Below, piece after piece: positions 17,607 through 26,419 of a stretch of 64,000 bases of DNA. Position 1 is the stretch's first letter; each line of letters begins with the position of its first letter. The DNA is from Ketobacter sp. MCCC 1A13808 (lineage in GTDB: Bacteria; Pseudomonadota; Gammaproteobacteria; Pseudomonadales; Ketobacteraceae). The translations under genes were made by a program, and so were the position numbers. The stretch covers positions 124,001 through 188,000 of the forward strand of contig NZ_VRKW01000001.1 of the NCBI RefSeq assembly GCF_009746715.1, in the 5' to 3' direction. A model generated the notes under the pieces. That model did not search any database and was not told the DNA's origin. It worked only from the letters and a program-made list of their open reading frames with translations.

Positions 17607-17975
17607 TTATTTACCACACTTGCCTTCGCCGCACTTGCCTTCGCCTTTGGCCTTACTTTCTCCACAGCTTCCTTCTTTCATACCTTTATCTTTTTTGTCG
17701 CCGCACTTACCTTCGCCGCATTTGCCTTCATGTTTGGCTTTCTTGTCGCCGCATTTGCCTTCGCCACACTTACCTTCGCCCTTTGCTTTTTCACCTTCCT
17801 CATGGTGAGCTGCCAGCATGTAGCCCGACGGAAGCTCGGATGTCGCAAACGGGTTTTGCGCTGCACTAACCGGAGTCGATACCAATGCAGATGCCACTAA
17901 AGCTGCACCAACACCGGCGGTTAGCGAATTTAATGAATTGAACTTAGAGTTGAACTTAGAGTTGAACTTGGCCAT
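17607..17975 (-). CDS. bufA: bufferin precursor peptide (BufA-like, DUF2282 type)
   Basis: 122 residues. The leader has a basic N-terminus with a short FNSK repeat, a hydrophobic core (GVGAALVASALVS) and a cleavage site after VSA (about residue 38), so the product should enter the periplasm through Sec. After a linker (ASELPSGYMLAAHHEE region) the core holds seven cysteines at 70, 75, 86, 91, 104, 115 and 120, each in an EGKCG unit or, at 104, EGSCG. These motifs are the known targets of BufB-type MNIO enzymes, which make copper-chelating bufferins. AAGGAG lies eight bases before the ATG. Four of the core units come as two near-identical EGKCGEGKCGDKK blocks, a sign of recent internal duplication. 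Expected role: buffering excess periplasmic copper. Confidence 0.92.
   Translation of the reverse strand: MAKFNSKFNSKFNSLNSLTAGVGAALVASALVSTPVSAAQNPFATSELPSGYMLAAHHEEGEKAKGEGKCGEGKCGDKKAKHEGKCGEGKCGDKKDKGMKEGSCGESKAKGEGKCGEGKCGK
17610..17780 (-). repeat. tandem repeats in the bufA core
   Basis: The DNA behind residues 66-122 consists of related units coding EGKCG, spaced by GDKK(A/D)K linkers. Two blocks (residues 68-79 and 84-95) are nearly identical in protein, and the C-terminal pair repeats the start of the core (AKGEGKCGEGKCG). Unequal crossing-over could change the number of metal sites. Confidence 0.85.
17931..17966 (-). repeat. short tandem repeat coding FNSK in the bufA leader
   Basis: Three copies of a 12-base unit (TTCAACTCTAAG or close variants) code FNSKFNSKFNSL at residues 4-15 in the positively charged n-region of the signal peptide. 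Copy-number change would lengthen or shorten the leader without breaking the frame. Confidence 0.8.
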
Positions 17976-18014
17976 GTAATTTTCTCCTTGCCTTTCTATT
18001 CAGGTTTTATAAAT

Positions 18015-18030
18015 CCGGGTAACTACCCGG
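18015..18030. promoter_or_regulatory. inverted repeat in the bufA promoter or leader
   Basis: CCGGGTA-AC-TACCCGG, seven perfect base pairs with a two-base spacer, centred about 48 bp upstream of the bufA start. On the minus strand it lies just before TATAAA, with TTTCCC 17 bases further up, so it would fill the spacer of a weak sigma-70 promoter. It may be a regulator operator or a leader hairpin. Family knowledge links some bufferin operons to ECF sigma factors; I could not identify an ECF-type promoter here. Confidence 0.5.
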
Positions 18031-18220
18031 GAAATCAGCGTAAAACTGGCTTGAACATCAGCTACTGCTGTTTAGTGTGACTAAGCTGAACGGTTAATGT
18101 TTCAGCCATGGTTCATCTTTTTCACTTAACTGGTCTGCTTTGTAACAATATTGCTGAACCCACAGTACCGCGCAATCTTAACAGAATTATCACAGCCGCC
18201 CCGGTCTACGCTGCTAAACG

Positions 18221-18249
18221 CAAAAAGCCGCAACCTGAGTTGCGGCTTT
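18221..18249 (-). terminator. terminator downstream of fabH2
   Basis: Stem AAAGCCGCAAC / GTTGCGGCTTT with a four-base loop. On the minus strand it is followed by TT, giving a run of five T. It lies 40 bp past the fabH2 stop and separates that gene from the bufferin operon. Confidence 0.88.
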
Positions 18250-18288
18250 CACGGTATTCCAGGAGCGGCCCGAACCCCATGTTTTAGA

Positions 18289-19428
18289 TCAAAGCCTTTT
18301 TACAATTACACTTCCCGCCGAGTAACCCGCGCCGAAAGAGCAGATGACACCGATAGCGCCCACTGCCATATCCTGGCGATGTTTGTGGAAGGCAATCACG
18401 GAGCCTGCAGAGCTGGTGTTGGCATACTCATTGAGAATGACCGGTGCTTCTTCGATACTCGCGTCGCGACCCAATACTTTCTTGGAAATCAGCAAGTTCA
18501 TGCTCAAGTTGGCTTGATGTAACCACATCCGTTTGAGCTCATTCACCTCAATTGACTCGTCTGCTAGGTGACTGACAATCATTTCCGCCACCATGGGTAC
18601 GACTTCTTTAAACACTTTACGCCCGTTCTGTCGAAACAGTTTATCACGCGCCCCCACCCCGGTTTCGTCACACCGGTTAAGGAAACCAAAATTATTGCGG
18701 ATGTTATTGGAAAACTGGGTTTGCAGGCGACTACCGAGAATTTCCCAGTTTTGCTCACTTTTACTTGTTTCCAGACTTTCTACGACAATCGCAGTACACA
18801 CATCACCGAAAATAAAATGGCAGTCCCGATCTTCCCAGGCCAAATGCCCTGAGCAGATTTCCGGATTCACCACCAAGACGGCCCGTGCAGAACCGGATAG
18901 AACCGCGTCCTTGGCCGTCTGCATACCGAATGTGGCTGACGAGCAAGCCACATTCATATCAAAGCCAAACCCCTTGATACCCAGTGCATCTTGAACTTCA
19001 ATTGCCATCGCCGGATACGCACGCTGCATATTGGAACACGCCACAATAACCGCATCAATTTCATCAGCGGATTTATTGGCCTGCGCCAATGCCTCTTTGC
19101 AGGCAGCAATCGCGATCTCACACTGAACGGATTGCTCCTCGTCACTGCGCTCGGCAATACGGGGATGCAGCCGGGCCGGGTCCAACACACCGGATTTATT
19201 CATTACATAACGACTTTCAATACCCGACGCCTTATAAATAAATTCTTCGCTGGAATAGGTTAATGGCTCCAGCTCCCCGGCTTCGATCGCATGCTGATTC
19301 TCTGAATTAAAGAGATCTACGTATTGATTGAAGGAAGCGACTAACTCGCGGTTAGAAATGGTTTCCTCTGGTGTGTATAACCCGGTTCCACTAACCACAA
19401 CCACTTGTGATGGTATTGATTTTGTCAT
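18289..19428 (-). CDS. beta-ketoacyl-ACP synthase III, FabH2 type
   Basis: 379 residues from the ATG at 19428; the frame reaches 19461 only through a TTG. The thiolase-fold active site is complete: Cys162 in NVACSSATFG, His in MWLHQANLSMN and Asn in NEYANTSSAGS. The sequence closely follows the Pseudomonas FabH2 type (SGTGLYTPEETISNRELV, EFIYKASGIESRYV, CSNMQRAYPAMAIEVQ, NPEICSGHL), which condenses octanoyl-CoA from beta-oxidation with malonyl-ACP and so returns degradation products to fatty acid synthesis. That substrate is inferred from homology. The gene follows the hydrolase-like gene at 19470 on the same strand, 41 bp away, and ends at a clear terminator. Confidence 0.92.
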   Translation of the reverse strand: MTKSIPSQVVVVSGTGLYTPEETISNRELVASFNQYVDLFNSENQHAIEAGELEPLTYSSEEFIYKASGIESRYVMNKSGVLDPARLHPRIAERSDEEQSVQCEIAIAACKEALAQANKSADEIDAVIVACSNMQRAYPAMAIEVQDALGIKGFGFDMNVACSSATFGMQTAKDAVLSGSARAVLVVNPEICSGHLAWEDRDCHFIFGDVCTAIVVESLETSKSEQNWEILGSRLQTQFSNNIRNNFGFLNRCDETGVGARDKLFRQNGRKVFKEVVPMVAEMIVSHLADESIEVNELKRMWLHQANLSMNLLISKKVLGRDASIEEAPVILNEYANTSSAGSVIAFHKHRQDMAVGAIGVICSFGAGYSAGSVIVKRL

Positions 19429-19469
19429 TTTTATTAGCCTACATAGTATTTTTTTGGTCAATATATCAG

Positions 19470-20453
19470 TTATTTACCACTTGCGGCAGATTGATCTGAG
19501 TTTTGAGGATTTGAATTGCTGCCAATCTGCGCTTCCTGGCGTAATCGGTCCATTTCGGACATCCAGTTTACCATGAACGGAAAGTGATCATGCACTGCAT
19601 CCGGGTGTGTGAGCATTCCGACGTGTGAATAATCGTGTTTATTTCCGTTGCCCTCACCTAATACAACTAGACGACCATTGTGCTGGCCCACCTCCAGCAT
19701 AAACCCCTTCACGTCGTCCGGACTCGAAAATGCCAGATCACTGGCCGATGCAAAATACAAAGCGGGCGGGTAGTCTAGGCCCTCACTCAGCGCTTTGCCG
19801 TAATCAAAATCATCTGACGGATCGACCCAAGGCTGCCCGTTAAGCCAACTCATACTTTCCTGCTGCATATCGTTGAATTCGTTTTCAGCGCCAATTCGCA
19901 GACTTCGTCCGGGTATATAGCCCTTGAACCGGGCAAACATTCCCCCCAGCCAACCCCACAATCCGTCCACCCAGATCAGGCGCGACCAATTACGGTCGAC
20001 GGCTACCCGCCGTGTGCCAAAATAAACTAGCCCATTGATGGACGAGCGATAGGAAGGATAGCGGGCAAGAAAGCTACTGGCTAAGACACCACCCCAGGCG
20101 TGGCCAACCCAATACGATGGAAAGGCTCCCTTTAGGTTGAAGATGGTTTCTACGATAGCAGGTATGTCCTGGCTGACAGCATCCTTTACGCGGTACCGAG
20201 CCCAGCCGCTCACCGGAGGCCAGGAACGGCCTTTCCCCCTCAGATCAGGAATAAAGACGTCGTATCCCTGCTCCGCTAGAAAGTGCGCCAAACCCCGGCC
20301 CTGGCGCGAATAAAACACGGTGCCGTCCTCAAGCAAGCCATGCAGCAATAAAATGGCGGGGGCATCCGGACTGTCCGAAAGGCGTCGCAGATGCAGCTGC
20401 TGTCCACCGGATAAAGGCACCATCAGAGATTGTTCTATTTGTCGTGAAGACAT
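19470..20453 (-). CDS. alpha/beta hydrolase-fold protein lacking the nucleophile serine
   Basis: 327 residues from the ATG at 20453, which has AAGGAG six bases upstream; the frame extends to a GTG at 20516 inside the end of hrpA but that start lacks support. The fold is clear: ILLLHGLLEDGTVFY (oxyanion region), YDVFIPDLRGKGRSW, and the nucleophile elbow YWVGHAWGGVLASSF. In the elbow the expected GxSxG is GHAWG, so residue 119 is Ala, not Ser. The acid (ASASDLAF) and His (HDYSHVGML) positions look intact. The protein may be a pseudoenzyme, a binding protein, or use another mechanism. It lies between hrpA and fabH2, probably co-transcribed with fabH2. Confidence 0.88.
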   Translation of the reverse strand: MSSRQIEQSLMVPLSGGQQLHLRRLSDSPDAPAILLLHGLLEDGTVFYSRQGRGLAHFLAEQGYDVFIPDLRGKGRSWPPVSGWARYRVKDAVSQDIPAIVETIFNLKGAFPSYWVGHAWGGVLASSFLARYPSYRSSINGLVYFGTRRVAVDRNWSRLIWVDGLWGWLGGMFARFKGYIPGRSLRIGAENEFNDMQQESMSWLNGQPWVDPSDDFDYGKALSEGLDYPPALYFASASDLAFSSPDDVKGFMLEVGQHNGRLVVLGEGNGNKHDYSHVGMLTHPDAVHDHFPFMVNWMSEMDRLRQEAQIGSNSNPQNSDQSAASGK

Positions 20454-20494
20454 GGGAGGCTCCTTTTTGGCGTCCTGATTCCCTGGTTCTTTCC

Positions 20495-23400
20495 TCAAAG
20501 GGCGACTTTCTGCCACATCTTTTGTAGTCGCTTATAAGATACAGGATAAGAGGTCTTTACGCCCTGGGCAAATACTGAAACGCGATATTCTTCCAATGCC
20601 CAGCGCCATTCTTCCAGTGCCGCGTCGACAACTGACTCCTTGCGGTGTTTCTGCTGCCGCTCTTCGTACTGTTCCCACAGGCTTTCAATTTCGTCAATTA
20701 GCTGCCGGTCTCGCTCGATTTTACCTTGCAAACGCTTCCAGCGGACCTGGATAGCCTCAAGATAACGCGGATACTGTTGCAAAGGATCCAGCCCTCTATT
20801 TTGTATCCAGTTCTGGGGAAAGAGCTGAGATAATTGAAATTCAATATCCCGCTTGGTGGCTACCCGGGCCGGTGAGGAATCACCGGACAGCATAGTCACA
20901 ACAATATGGTGCTGCTCCAGTATCAGCGCGATCAGGTCACTCATTTCGGTGGCGGCAGAAGCCAATAGCGTGTTGCCACTCTGTAGACGTGCCTTAAAAT
21001 CCGATTCGGTACGTGGCAACGGTTTGTGGGCAACAAATGCTTGAAAAAATGACGCTTCGACCAAACCCTCGGTGAGTGATTTTTTATCACCGAAAGCACT
21101 GTATTTGATGACTGCGGATTCTGCCAATCCATGCTGCTTCTTTAAATATCGAACTTGCTTGGGCAACGCCAGCAAACATAATCTCAATATTCCTTTTTTC
21201 ATGGTCAGCTCGGCGGCATATTGGGTATCAAGCAATTCGAGACTGACACCATCCTGACGATCCGTTAAAGCAGGATACGCCTTTACAACACTGCTGCCTT
21301 GCTTTAGCTCATAGACTTCGGGAATATCGCCAAAGGCCCAATGATCATAATGTTGCTGATCAATAGAGGATTGTGTCAACAGCTTCAAAGACTGGTGGAA
21401 CTGCCCCTGAAGTTCCATTTTAATCTGACGAATATCGCGCCCTTCACGCAGCAGCTCGCCTTGTTCGTTCACCACCTGCAGGTTGGCCCGGAGATGCAAC
21501 GGTAGTGCATTTTCATCCCAGCTGGTTATACTGATATCGATCGCTTTTCTTTGGCGAAGATAATCCGCTAACTGCAACAGCAAGGAGCGCCCCCTGTCCG
21601 GCTGTGTTGCAAGAAAAGCATCTGCAAAATCGGGGGCCGGAACAAAATGTTTGCGCAGGGTTTTTGGTAAACTTTTGATTAACGCTATACATTTTTCTTT
21701 TTCGAGCCCCGGTACTAACCACTCGAGTTTTTCATCTTCGATCTGGTTAATCAGCGTGACCGGAACCAGGATGTTAAGCCCGTCCTGATTTCTCCCCGGC
21801 TCGAACTGATAATCAATTTCAATTTTTCCACCTTCCACATCTACTTCATCAGGGAACTCAAGCTCGGACACATCATCGTTATTGGATGCGAGCAATTGAG
21901 CCCGATCCAGATATAGCACGCGGGGATTTTCGTGCTCCGCTTTTTTACGCCATTTTTCAAAACTTTTTCCATTGACGATGTGGGCAGGCACTATCTGGTC
22001 GAATAGCGCATAAAGGCTCAGCTCGTCGATCAGAATATCCCTGCGCCGGGACTTTTGCTCCAGGTATTCCAGATCGTTTATCAACGCCTGATTATGGCGG
22101 GCATAGGGAGCGCGGGTTTCGTAGTCCCCCGCCACCAACGCATTCTGAATAAAGAGTTCGCGGCTGAGCAGAGGGTCGATGGCTGCGTAATTCACCGCTT
22201 TCCGGGGCGTCAGGATCAAACCGAACAAACTGGTTTGTTCATACGCTATCGCTGATCCACGCTTCTTCTCCCAATGGGGCTCGAAATAGCTTTTCTTAAG
22301 CAACCCGGCACCGATTTGTTCGGCCCACTCGGGTTCTATTTTTGCCACGGTACGGCCGTATACTTTTTGCGTCTCGACAATTTCGGCGCACATTATCCAC
22401 TTTGGTTTACGCCGGCTTAATCCCGAGCCCGGAAAAATACTCAGCGAGCGGTTACGGGTAGCCATGTAGCCTTTTTGGTCATCTTTCACTGCTATATGGC
22501 TCAATAGGCCGGTCAGGATCGCCTTATGAATTTCTTCGTAGCGTGCGCCTTCTTTATTTTCAGTCCAGCCTAGCTGATTGCAGGCTTGCTTCAGCTGGCG
22601 ATACACATCCTGCCATTCCCGCATCCGTAAATAACTCAAAAAACGCGTCATCAGCCACTTCCGATAACGGGCATTGGTTAATGCCGCTTTTTGTTCTTCA
22701 CATTCCCGCCAGATTTGGTTAAAAGTAAGAAAATCGGAATCCGGCTGTCGAAAACGATTGAGTGATTCGTCCGCTGCAGCCTGCCGCTCGTGGGGCCGCT
22801 GCCACGGCTCCTGCACGCTCATTCCACTGGCGATCACCAAAACTTCCTGCAGACAGTGCAAATCGTTAGCGGCCACCAGCATACGGGCAATACGCGGGTC
22901 CACCGGAAACTTCAGCAGATCAAACCCGAGAGCGGTAATGCGACGATTGCGATCGACGGCACCCAACTCGTCCAGCAAACGGTAACCATCATTAATGAGT
23001 CGCTGATCCGGGGGGTCGATAAAAGGAAAGCGGGCAAGTTCTCCCAGCTTTAGCCCCTGCATTTGCAAAATCACCGAGGACAGATTGGTGCGCAGCACTT
23101 CTGCTTCCGTAAACTCAGGGCGGTTCAGAAAATCCTGCTCCGAGTAGAGCCGGTAACAAACACCCGCAGCAACCCGCCCGCACCGACCCGCACGCTGGTT
23201 CGCACTGGCCTGAGAAATGGGTTCGATCGGCAGTCGCTGTACCTTGGTACGAAAACTGTATCGGCTAATGCGGGCAACGCCGGTGTCAATCACATAACCA
23301 ATGCCCGGTACTGTTACCGATGTTTCCGCCACATTGGTCGATAAAACAATTCTCCGGCCGGAATGGGATTGGAATACGCGATTTTGCTCTGCGTTACTGA

Positions 23401-24421
23401 GGCGGGAATACAACGGCATGATTTCCAGAAAACTGCCAACGTGCCGCCGCAAATAGTCTGCCACCTGGCGAATGTCGCGTTCACTGGCCAGAAACACCAG
23501 AATATCCCCACAACCGAGAGTCTTAGGCTGTTCGCGTTGCCGTTGCAGAATGTCTTTAACCGCCTGCAAAATCCCGCTTTCCATCCGGCTTTCTTCATCA
23601 GCAACCGTGTCCTCGTCCGTCTCTTCAACGTTATCCAGCGGCCGATACACCAATTCCACCGGATAGGTACGCCCGGACACTTCGATTACCGGCGCATTAT
23701 GGAAATACGATGCAAAACGCATGTGGTCGATCGTGGCGGAGGTGATCACCACTTTCAGATCCGGTCGTTTGGGAAGGAGCTGCTTCAAATAACCCAGCAG
23801 AAAATCAATATTCAGCGTACGTTCGTGGGCTTCATCTATAATAATTGCACTGTATTGACTCAGAAAACGGTCATGGTTGATTTCAGCCAGCAAAATACCG
23901 TCGGTCATCAATTTGATGATACTGGTATCGGCAACCCGATCCTGGAAACGGATTTTAAAACCAACTGCTTCACCCAAAGGTGAGCTCAGTTCGTCTGCGA
24001 TGCGCTGGGATACGGTTCTCGCTGCCAGACGACGAGGTTGGGTATGGCCGATAAAACCATATTGACCCAACCCGGCCTGCATACACAGTTTGGGAATTTG
24101 TGTGGTTTTACCGGAGCCGGTCTCGCCGGCGATAATGACTACCTGATTGTCGCGGATGGCGGTGACTATCTCTTCGGCCCTGGCCGACACCGGCAGGCTT
24201 TCCGGATAGGACCACGGTGGAACCGATTGTTTTCTTTTTTTCGCGAGGGAGACCGATGCGGCCACTTGGCCTGTGAGACGTTGCCATTGCCCCGCCACAT
24301 CCTGCCCTCGGGATAGGCTCTGCTCTATTTTTCTGACATGGCGCAATAAGTGATGACGATCCCGGAGCATGCAGTGATCAAGCTGCTTGCGGAGATCTTG
24401 CAATTGAGTGGGCGTCGTCAC
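20495..24421 (-). CDS. hrpA: ATP-dependent RNA helicase HrpA (DEAH box)
   Basis: 1308 residues, the normal length of bacterial HrpA. Walker A AGETGSGKTTQIP is at about 98-110, the DEAH box (IIIDEAHERTLN) at about 196, SAT at 228-230, and motif VI region NQRAGRCGRVAAG follows. Helicase-associated HA2 and OB domains come next, then the long C-terminal DUF3418 domain that marks HrpA. It unwinds RNA and helps rescue stalled or collided ribosomes. The start is GTG at 24421 with GAGG nine bases upstream. Its last codons overlap a possible upstream start of the next gene. Confidence 0.96.
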   Translation of the reverse strand: MTTPTQLQDLRKQLDHCMLRDRHHLLRHVRKIEQSLSRGQDVAGQWQRLTGQVAASVSLAKKRKQSVPPWSYPESLPVSARAEEIVTAIRDNQVVIIAGETGSGKTTQIPKLCMQAGLGQYGFIGHTQPRRLAARTVSQRIADELSSPLGEAVGFKIRFQDRVADTSIIKLMTDGILLAEINHDRFLSQYSAIIIDEAHERTLNIDFLLGYLKQLLPKRPDLKVVITSATIDHMRFASYFHNAPVIEVSGRTYPVELVYRPLDNVEETDEDTVADEESRMESGILQAVKDILQRQREQPKTLGCGDILVFLASERDIRQVADYLRRHVGSFLEIMPLYSRLSNAEQNRVFQSHSGRRIVLSTNVAETSVTVPGIGYVIDTGVARISRYSFRTKVQRLPIEPISQASANQRAGRCGRVAAGVCYRLYSEQDFLNRPEFTEAEVLRTNLSSVILQMQGLKLGELARFPFIDPPDQRLINDGYRLLDELGAVDRNRRITALGFDLLKFPVDPRIARMLVAANDLHCLQEVLVIASGMSVQEPWQRPHERQAAADESLNRFRQPDSDFLTFNQIWRECEEQKAALTNARYRKWLMTRFLSYLRMREWQDVYRQLKQACNQLGWTENKEGARYEEIHKAILTGLLSHIAVKDDQKGYMATRNRSLSIFPGSGLSRRKPKWIMCAEIVETQKVYGRTVAKIEPEWAEQIGAGLLKKSYFEPHWEKKRGSAIAYEQTSLFGLILTPRKAVNYAAIDPLLSRELFIQNALVAGDYETRAPYARHNQALINDLEYLEQKSRRRDILIDELSLYALFDQIVPAHIVNGKSFEKWRKKAEHENPRVLYLDRAQLLASNNDDVSELEFPDEVDVEGGKIEIDYQFEPGRNQDGLNILVPVTLINQIEDEKLEWLVPGLEKEKCIALIKSLPKTLRKHFVPAPDFADAFLATQPDRGRSLLLQLADYLRQRKAIDISITSWDENALPLHLRANLQVVNEQGELLREGRDIRQIKMELQGQFHQSLKLLTQSSIDQQHYDHWAFGDIPEVYELKQGSSVVKAYPALTDRQDGVSLELLDTQYAAELTMKKGILRLCLLALPKQVRYLKKQHGLAESAVIKYSAFGDKKSLTEGLVEASFFQAFVAHKPLPRTESDFKARLQSGNTLLASAATEMSDLIALILEQHHIVVTMLSGDSSPARVATKRDIEFQLSQLFPQNWIQNRGLDPLQQYPRYLEAIQVRWKRLQGKIERDRQLIDEIESLWEQYEERQQKHRKESVVDAALEEWRWALEEYRVSVFAQGVKTSYPVSYKRLQKMWQKVAL

Positions 24422-24474
24422 GCTAAGAACCTCAGAACCTCTTTACTTTGCAGACGGTATTCTGCAATTGGAAT

Positions 24475-24504
24475 AAAAAAGGGGCCGTTGTAGCTGGGCC
24501 CCTT
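24475..24504 (-). terminator. terminator downstream of fadD
   Basis: On the minus strand AAGGGGCC, a ten-base loop, then GGCCCCTT followed by a T run (the A run at 24475-24480 on the plus strand). It separates fadD from hrpA. Confidence 0.85.
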
Positions 24505-24531
24505 ACTCTGGATCTGAATGTTACGCTGAGA

Positions 24532-26196
24532 TTATTGTCCGCGCAATTCCCGACGCAATATTTTGCCTACATTGGTTTTCGGTAAATCGGTACGAAATTC
24601 AACGTAACGCGGAATTTTGTACCCCGTCAGATGTTTACGACAATGGGCTATGACGTCTTCTGATGTAAGATTAGGATCGCTTTTCACCACGAACAGTTTC
24701 ACCGCCTCGCCACTCTTATCGTCCGGCACGCCCACGGCTGCACACTCGACCACCGCTGGATGTTTGCTTGCCTCATCCTCTACTTCATTAGGGTATACAT
24801 TAAATCCGGACACCAGGATCATGTCTTTTTTACGATCCACTATGCGCAGATAACCATCTTCCTGTAGGAGGGCGATATCCCCCGTTTTCAGCCATTCACC
24901 ATCTTCAGTCATGGTTTCCTTGGTGGCTTCTTCGCGCTGCCAATACCCCTTCATTACCTGGGGACCGCGAACGCAAAGCTCACCACTTTCGCCCAATGGC
25001 AATTCGTTTTCTTCTTCATCTACGATTTTCACATCGGTTCCCGGTACAGGAATTCCGATTGTGCCAACCTGAATCGCATAGGGTGGGTTCAATGAAACCA
25101 CCGGCGACGTTTCTGTCATTCCAAAGCCTTCAGCAACGGTGCATCCCGTCATCTGCTCCCACTTTTCGGCTACACTACGCTGCATTGCCATACCACCGGC
25201 AATGGTGAGTTTTAATGAACTGAAATCCAGTTTCTTGAATTCGGCATTATTCATTAACCCCACAAATAAGGTGTTAAGTCCGGACAAAGTCGTGAAGCGG
25301 TGTTGCCCCATTTCTTTCACGAATCCGGGAATATCACGAGGATTGGTAATCAGGACGTTGAGGGCACCGTACGTCATCAATCCCAAACAATTAACAGTGA
25401 AGGAAAAAATATGGTAAAGCGGTAGCGGCGTGATAGCGACTTCCTGACCCGGCCGCAGCGTACGCAGGGAAAGATCCATTTGCAGCATATTCGCAACCAG
25501 GTTTCTATGGGTCAGCATTGCGCCTTTTGCTACTCCCGTGGTGCCCCCCGTATATTGCAATACAGCCACATCATCCAAGGATGGATTGGCATCTTCTTTG
25601 TAGGTCGCAGAGCCACCGAGGCTCATGGCTTTGGTAAATGAAACCGCCCCTTTGATTTTGAAATCCGGCACCATTTTCTTGATGTGCTTAATCACAAAAT
25701 TCATCAATACCCGCTTTATCATCGGCTGCATATCAGCAACCTGGGTAATAATGACATGCTTGATACCGGTCTTTGGTAATACATCGGCAACCGCATCACC
25801 AAAGTTCGCCAATACCACTAACGCCTTGCATCCGGCGTCATTGAACTGGTGCTCCATTTCCCGGGTGGTGTACATCGGGTTGGTATTCACCACAATGAGA
25901 CCGGCTCGCATAGCGCCAAAAGTCACAATGGGATATTGAATCAGATTCGGCATCTGCACTGCAATGCGATCGCCTGGCTTCAGATCCGTATGATTCTGCA
26001 GGTAGGCTGCGAAATCCGCGCTAAGCTTATCCAGCTCGCCGTAGGTAATGGTAACGCCCATGTTATGGAAAGCCGGTCGGTCTGCGTATTTCTTACAGGC
26101 CGAATCAAACACATCCAACACACTTTCATAGTCGCCAAAATCGATTTCAGAAGAAACACCTTGGGGATAAATATCTAACCAAATTCTATCAACCAT
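24532..26196 (-). CDS. fadD: long-chain fatty acid-CoA ligase
   Basis: 554 residues of the adenylate-forming superfamily. The P-loop-like AMP motif YTGGTTGVAKGAMLTH is at about 215-230, the fatty acyl-CoA synthetase signature region GEWLKTGDIALLQEDGYLRIVDRKKDMI follows, and the catalytic Lys is in KTNVGKILRREL near the C-terminus. The N-terminus (DRIWLDIYPQGVSSEID) matches FadD of Pseudomonas and E. coli. It activates imported fatty acids to acyl-CoA at the inner membrane, the first step of beta-oxidation. The start at 26196 gives the family's usual length. It is a single gene with its own terminator. Confidence 0.95.
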   Translation of the reverse strand: MVDRIWLDIYPQGVSSEIDFGDYESVLDVFDSACKKYADRPAFHNMGVTITYGELDKLSADFAAYLQNHTDLKPGDRIAVQMPNLIQYPIVTFGAMRAGLIVVNTNPMYTTREMEHQFNDAGCKALVVLANFGDAVADVLPKTGIKHVIITQVADMQPMIKRVLMNFVIKHIKKMVPDFKIKGAVSFTKAMSLGGSATYKEDANPSLDDVAVLQYTGGTTGVAKGAMLTHRNLVANMLQMDLSLRTLRPGQEVAITPLPLYHIFSFTVNCLGLMTYGALNVLITNPRDIPGFVKEMGQHRFTTLSGLNTLFVGLMNNAEFKKLDFSSLKLTIAGGMAMQRSVAEKWEQMTGCTVAEGFGMTETSPVVSLNPPYAIQVGTIGIPVPGTDVKIVDEEENELPLGESGELCVRGPQVMKGYWQREEATKETMTEDGEWLKTGDIALLQEDGYLRIVDRKKDMILVSGFNVYPNEVEDEASKHPAVVECAAVGVPDDKSGEAVKLFVVKSDPNLTSEDVIAHCRKHLTGYKIPRYVEFRTDLPKTNVGKILRRELRGQ

Positions 26197-26419
26197 TGTA
26201 GTTACCCAATCCGGATGAATTTTTTTGTGAATGATTATTCTTGCTGAAGCACCTGAACACCGGACCGTTACTGCAAATCCACTTTGCTGTTAAGACGATG
26301 GCCGGGGGAAATAACGCCATTGCTTTTCAGAATGAAACCCTGCACTTATTGCAAGCGCGCAGAAGGTTACCAGTTTTGCTGCTTAGAGACCAGTCAATAC
26401 AAGGCCTGTCAGGGTTTAA

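Noticed and set aside
17610-17780. CRISPR-like array
   Set aside because: The repeats here are in-frame codons for EGKCG and have no unique spacers of constant length.
17546-17869. 107-residue repetitive open frame antisense to bufA
   Set aside because: Its repeats (LRRTCLR-like) are the reverse of the EGKCG codons. bufA has a signal peptide, ribosome binding site and operon context.
23363-23983. 206-residue open frame antisense to hrpA
   Set aside because: It covers the conserved helicase motifs of hrpA on the other strand and has no start signal or family pattern.
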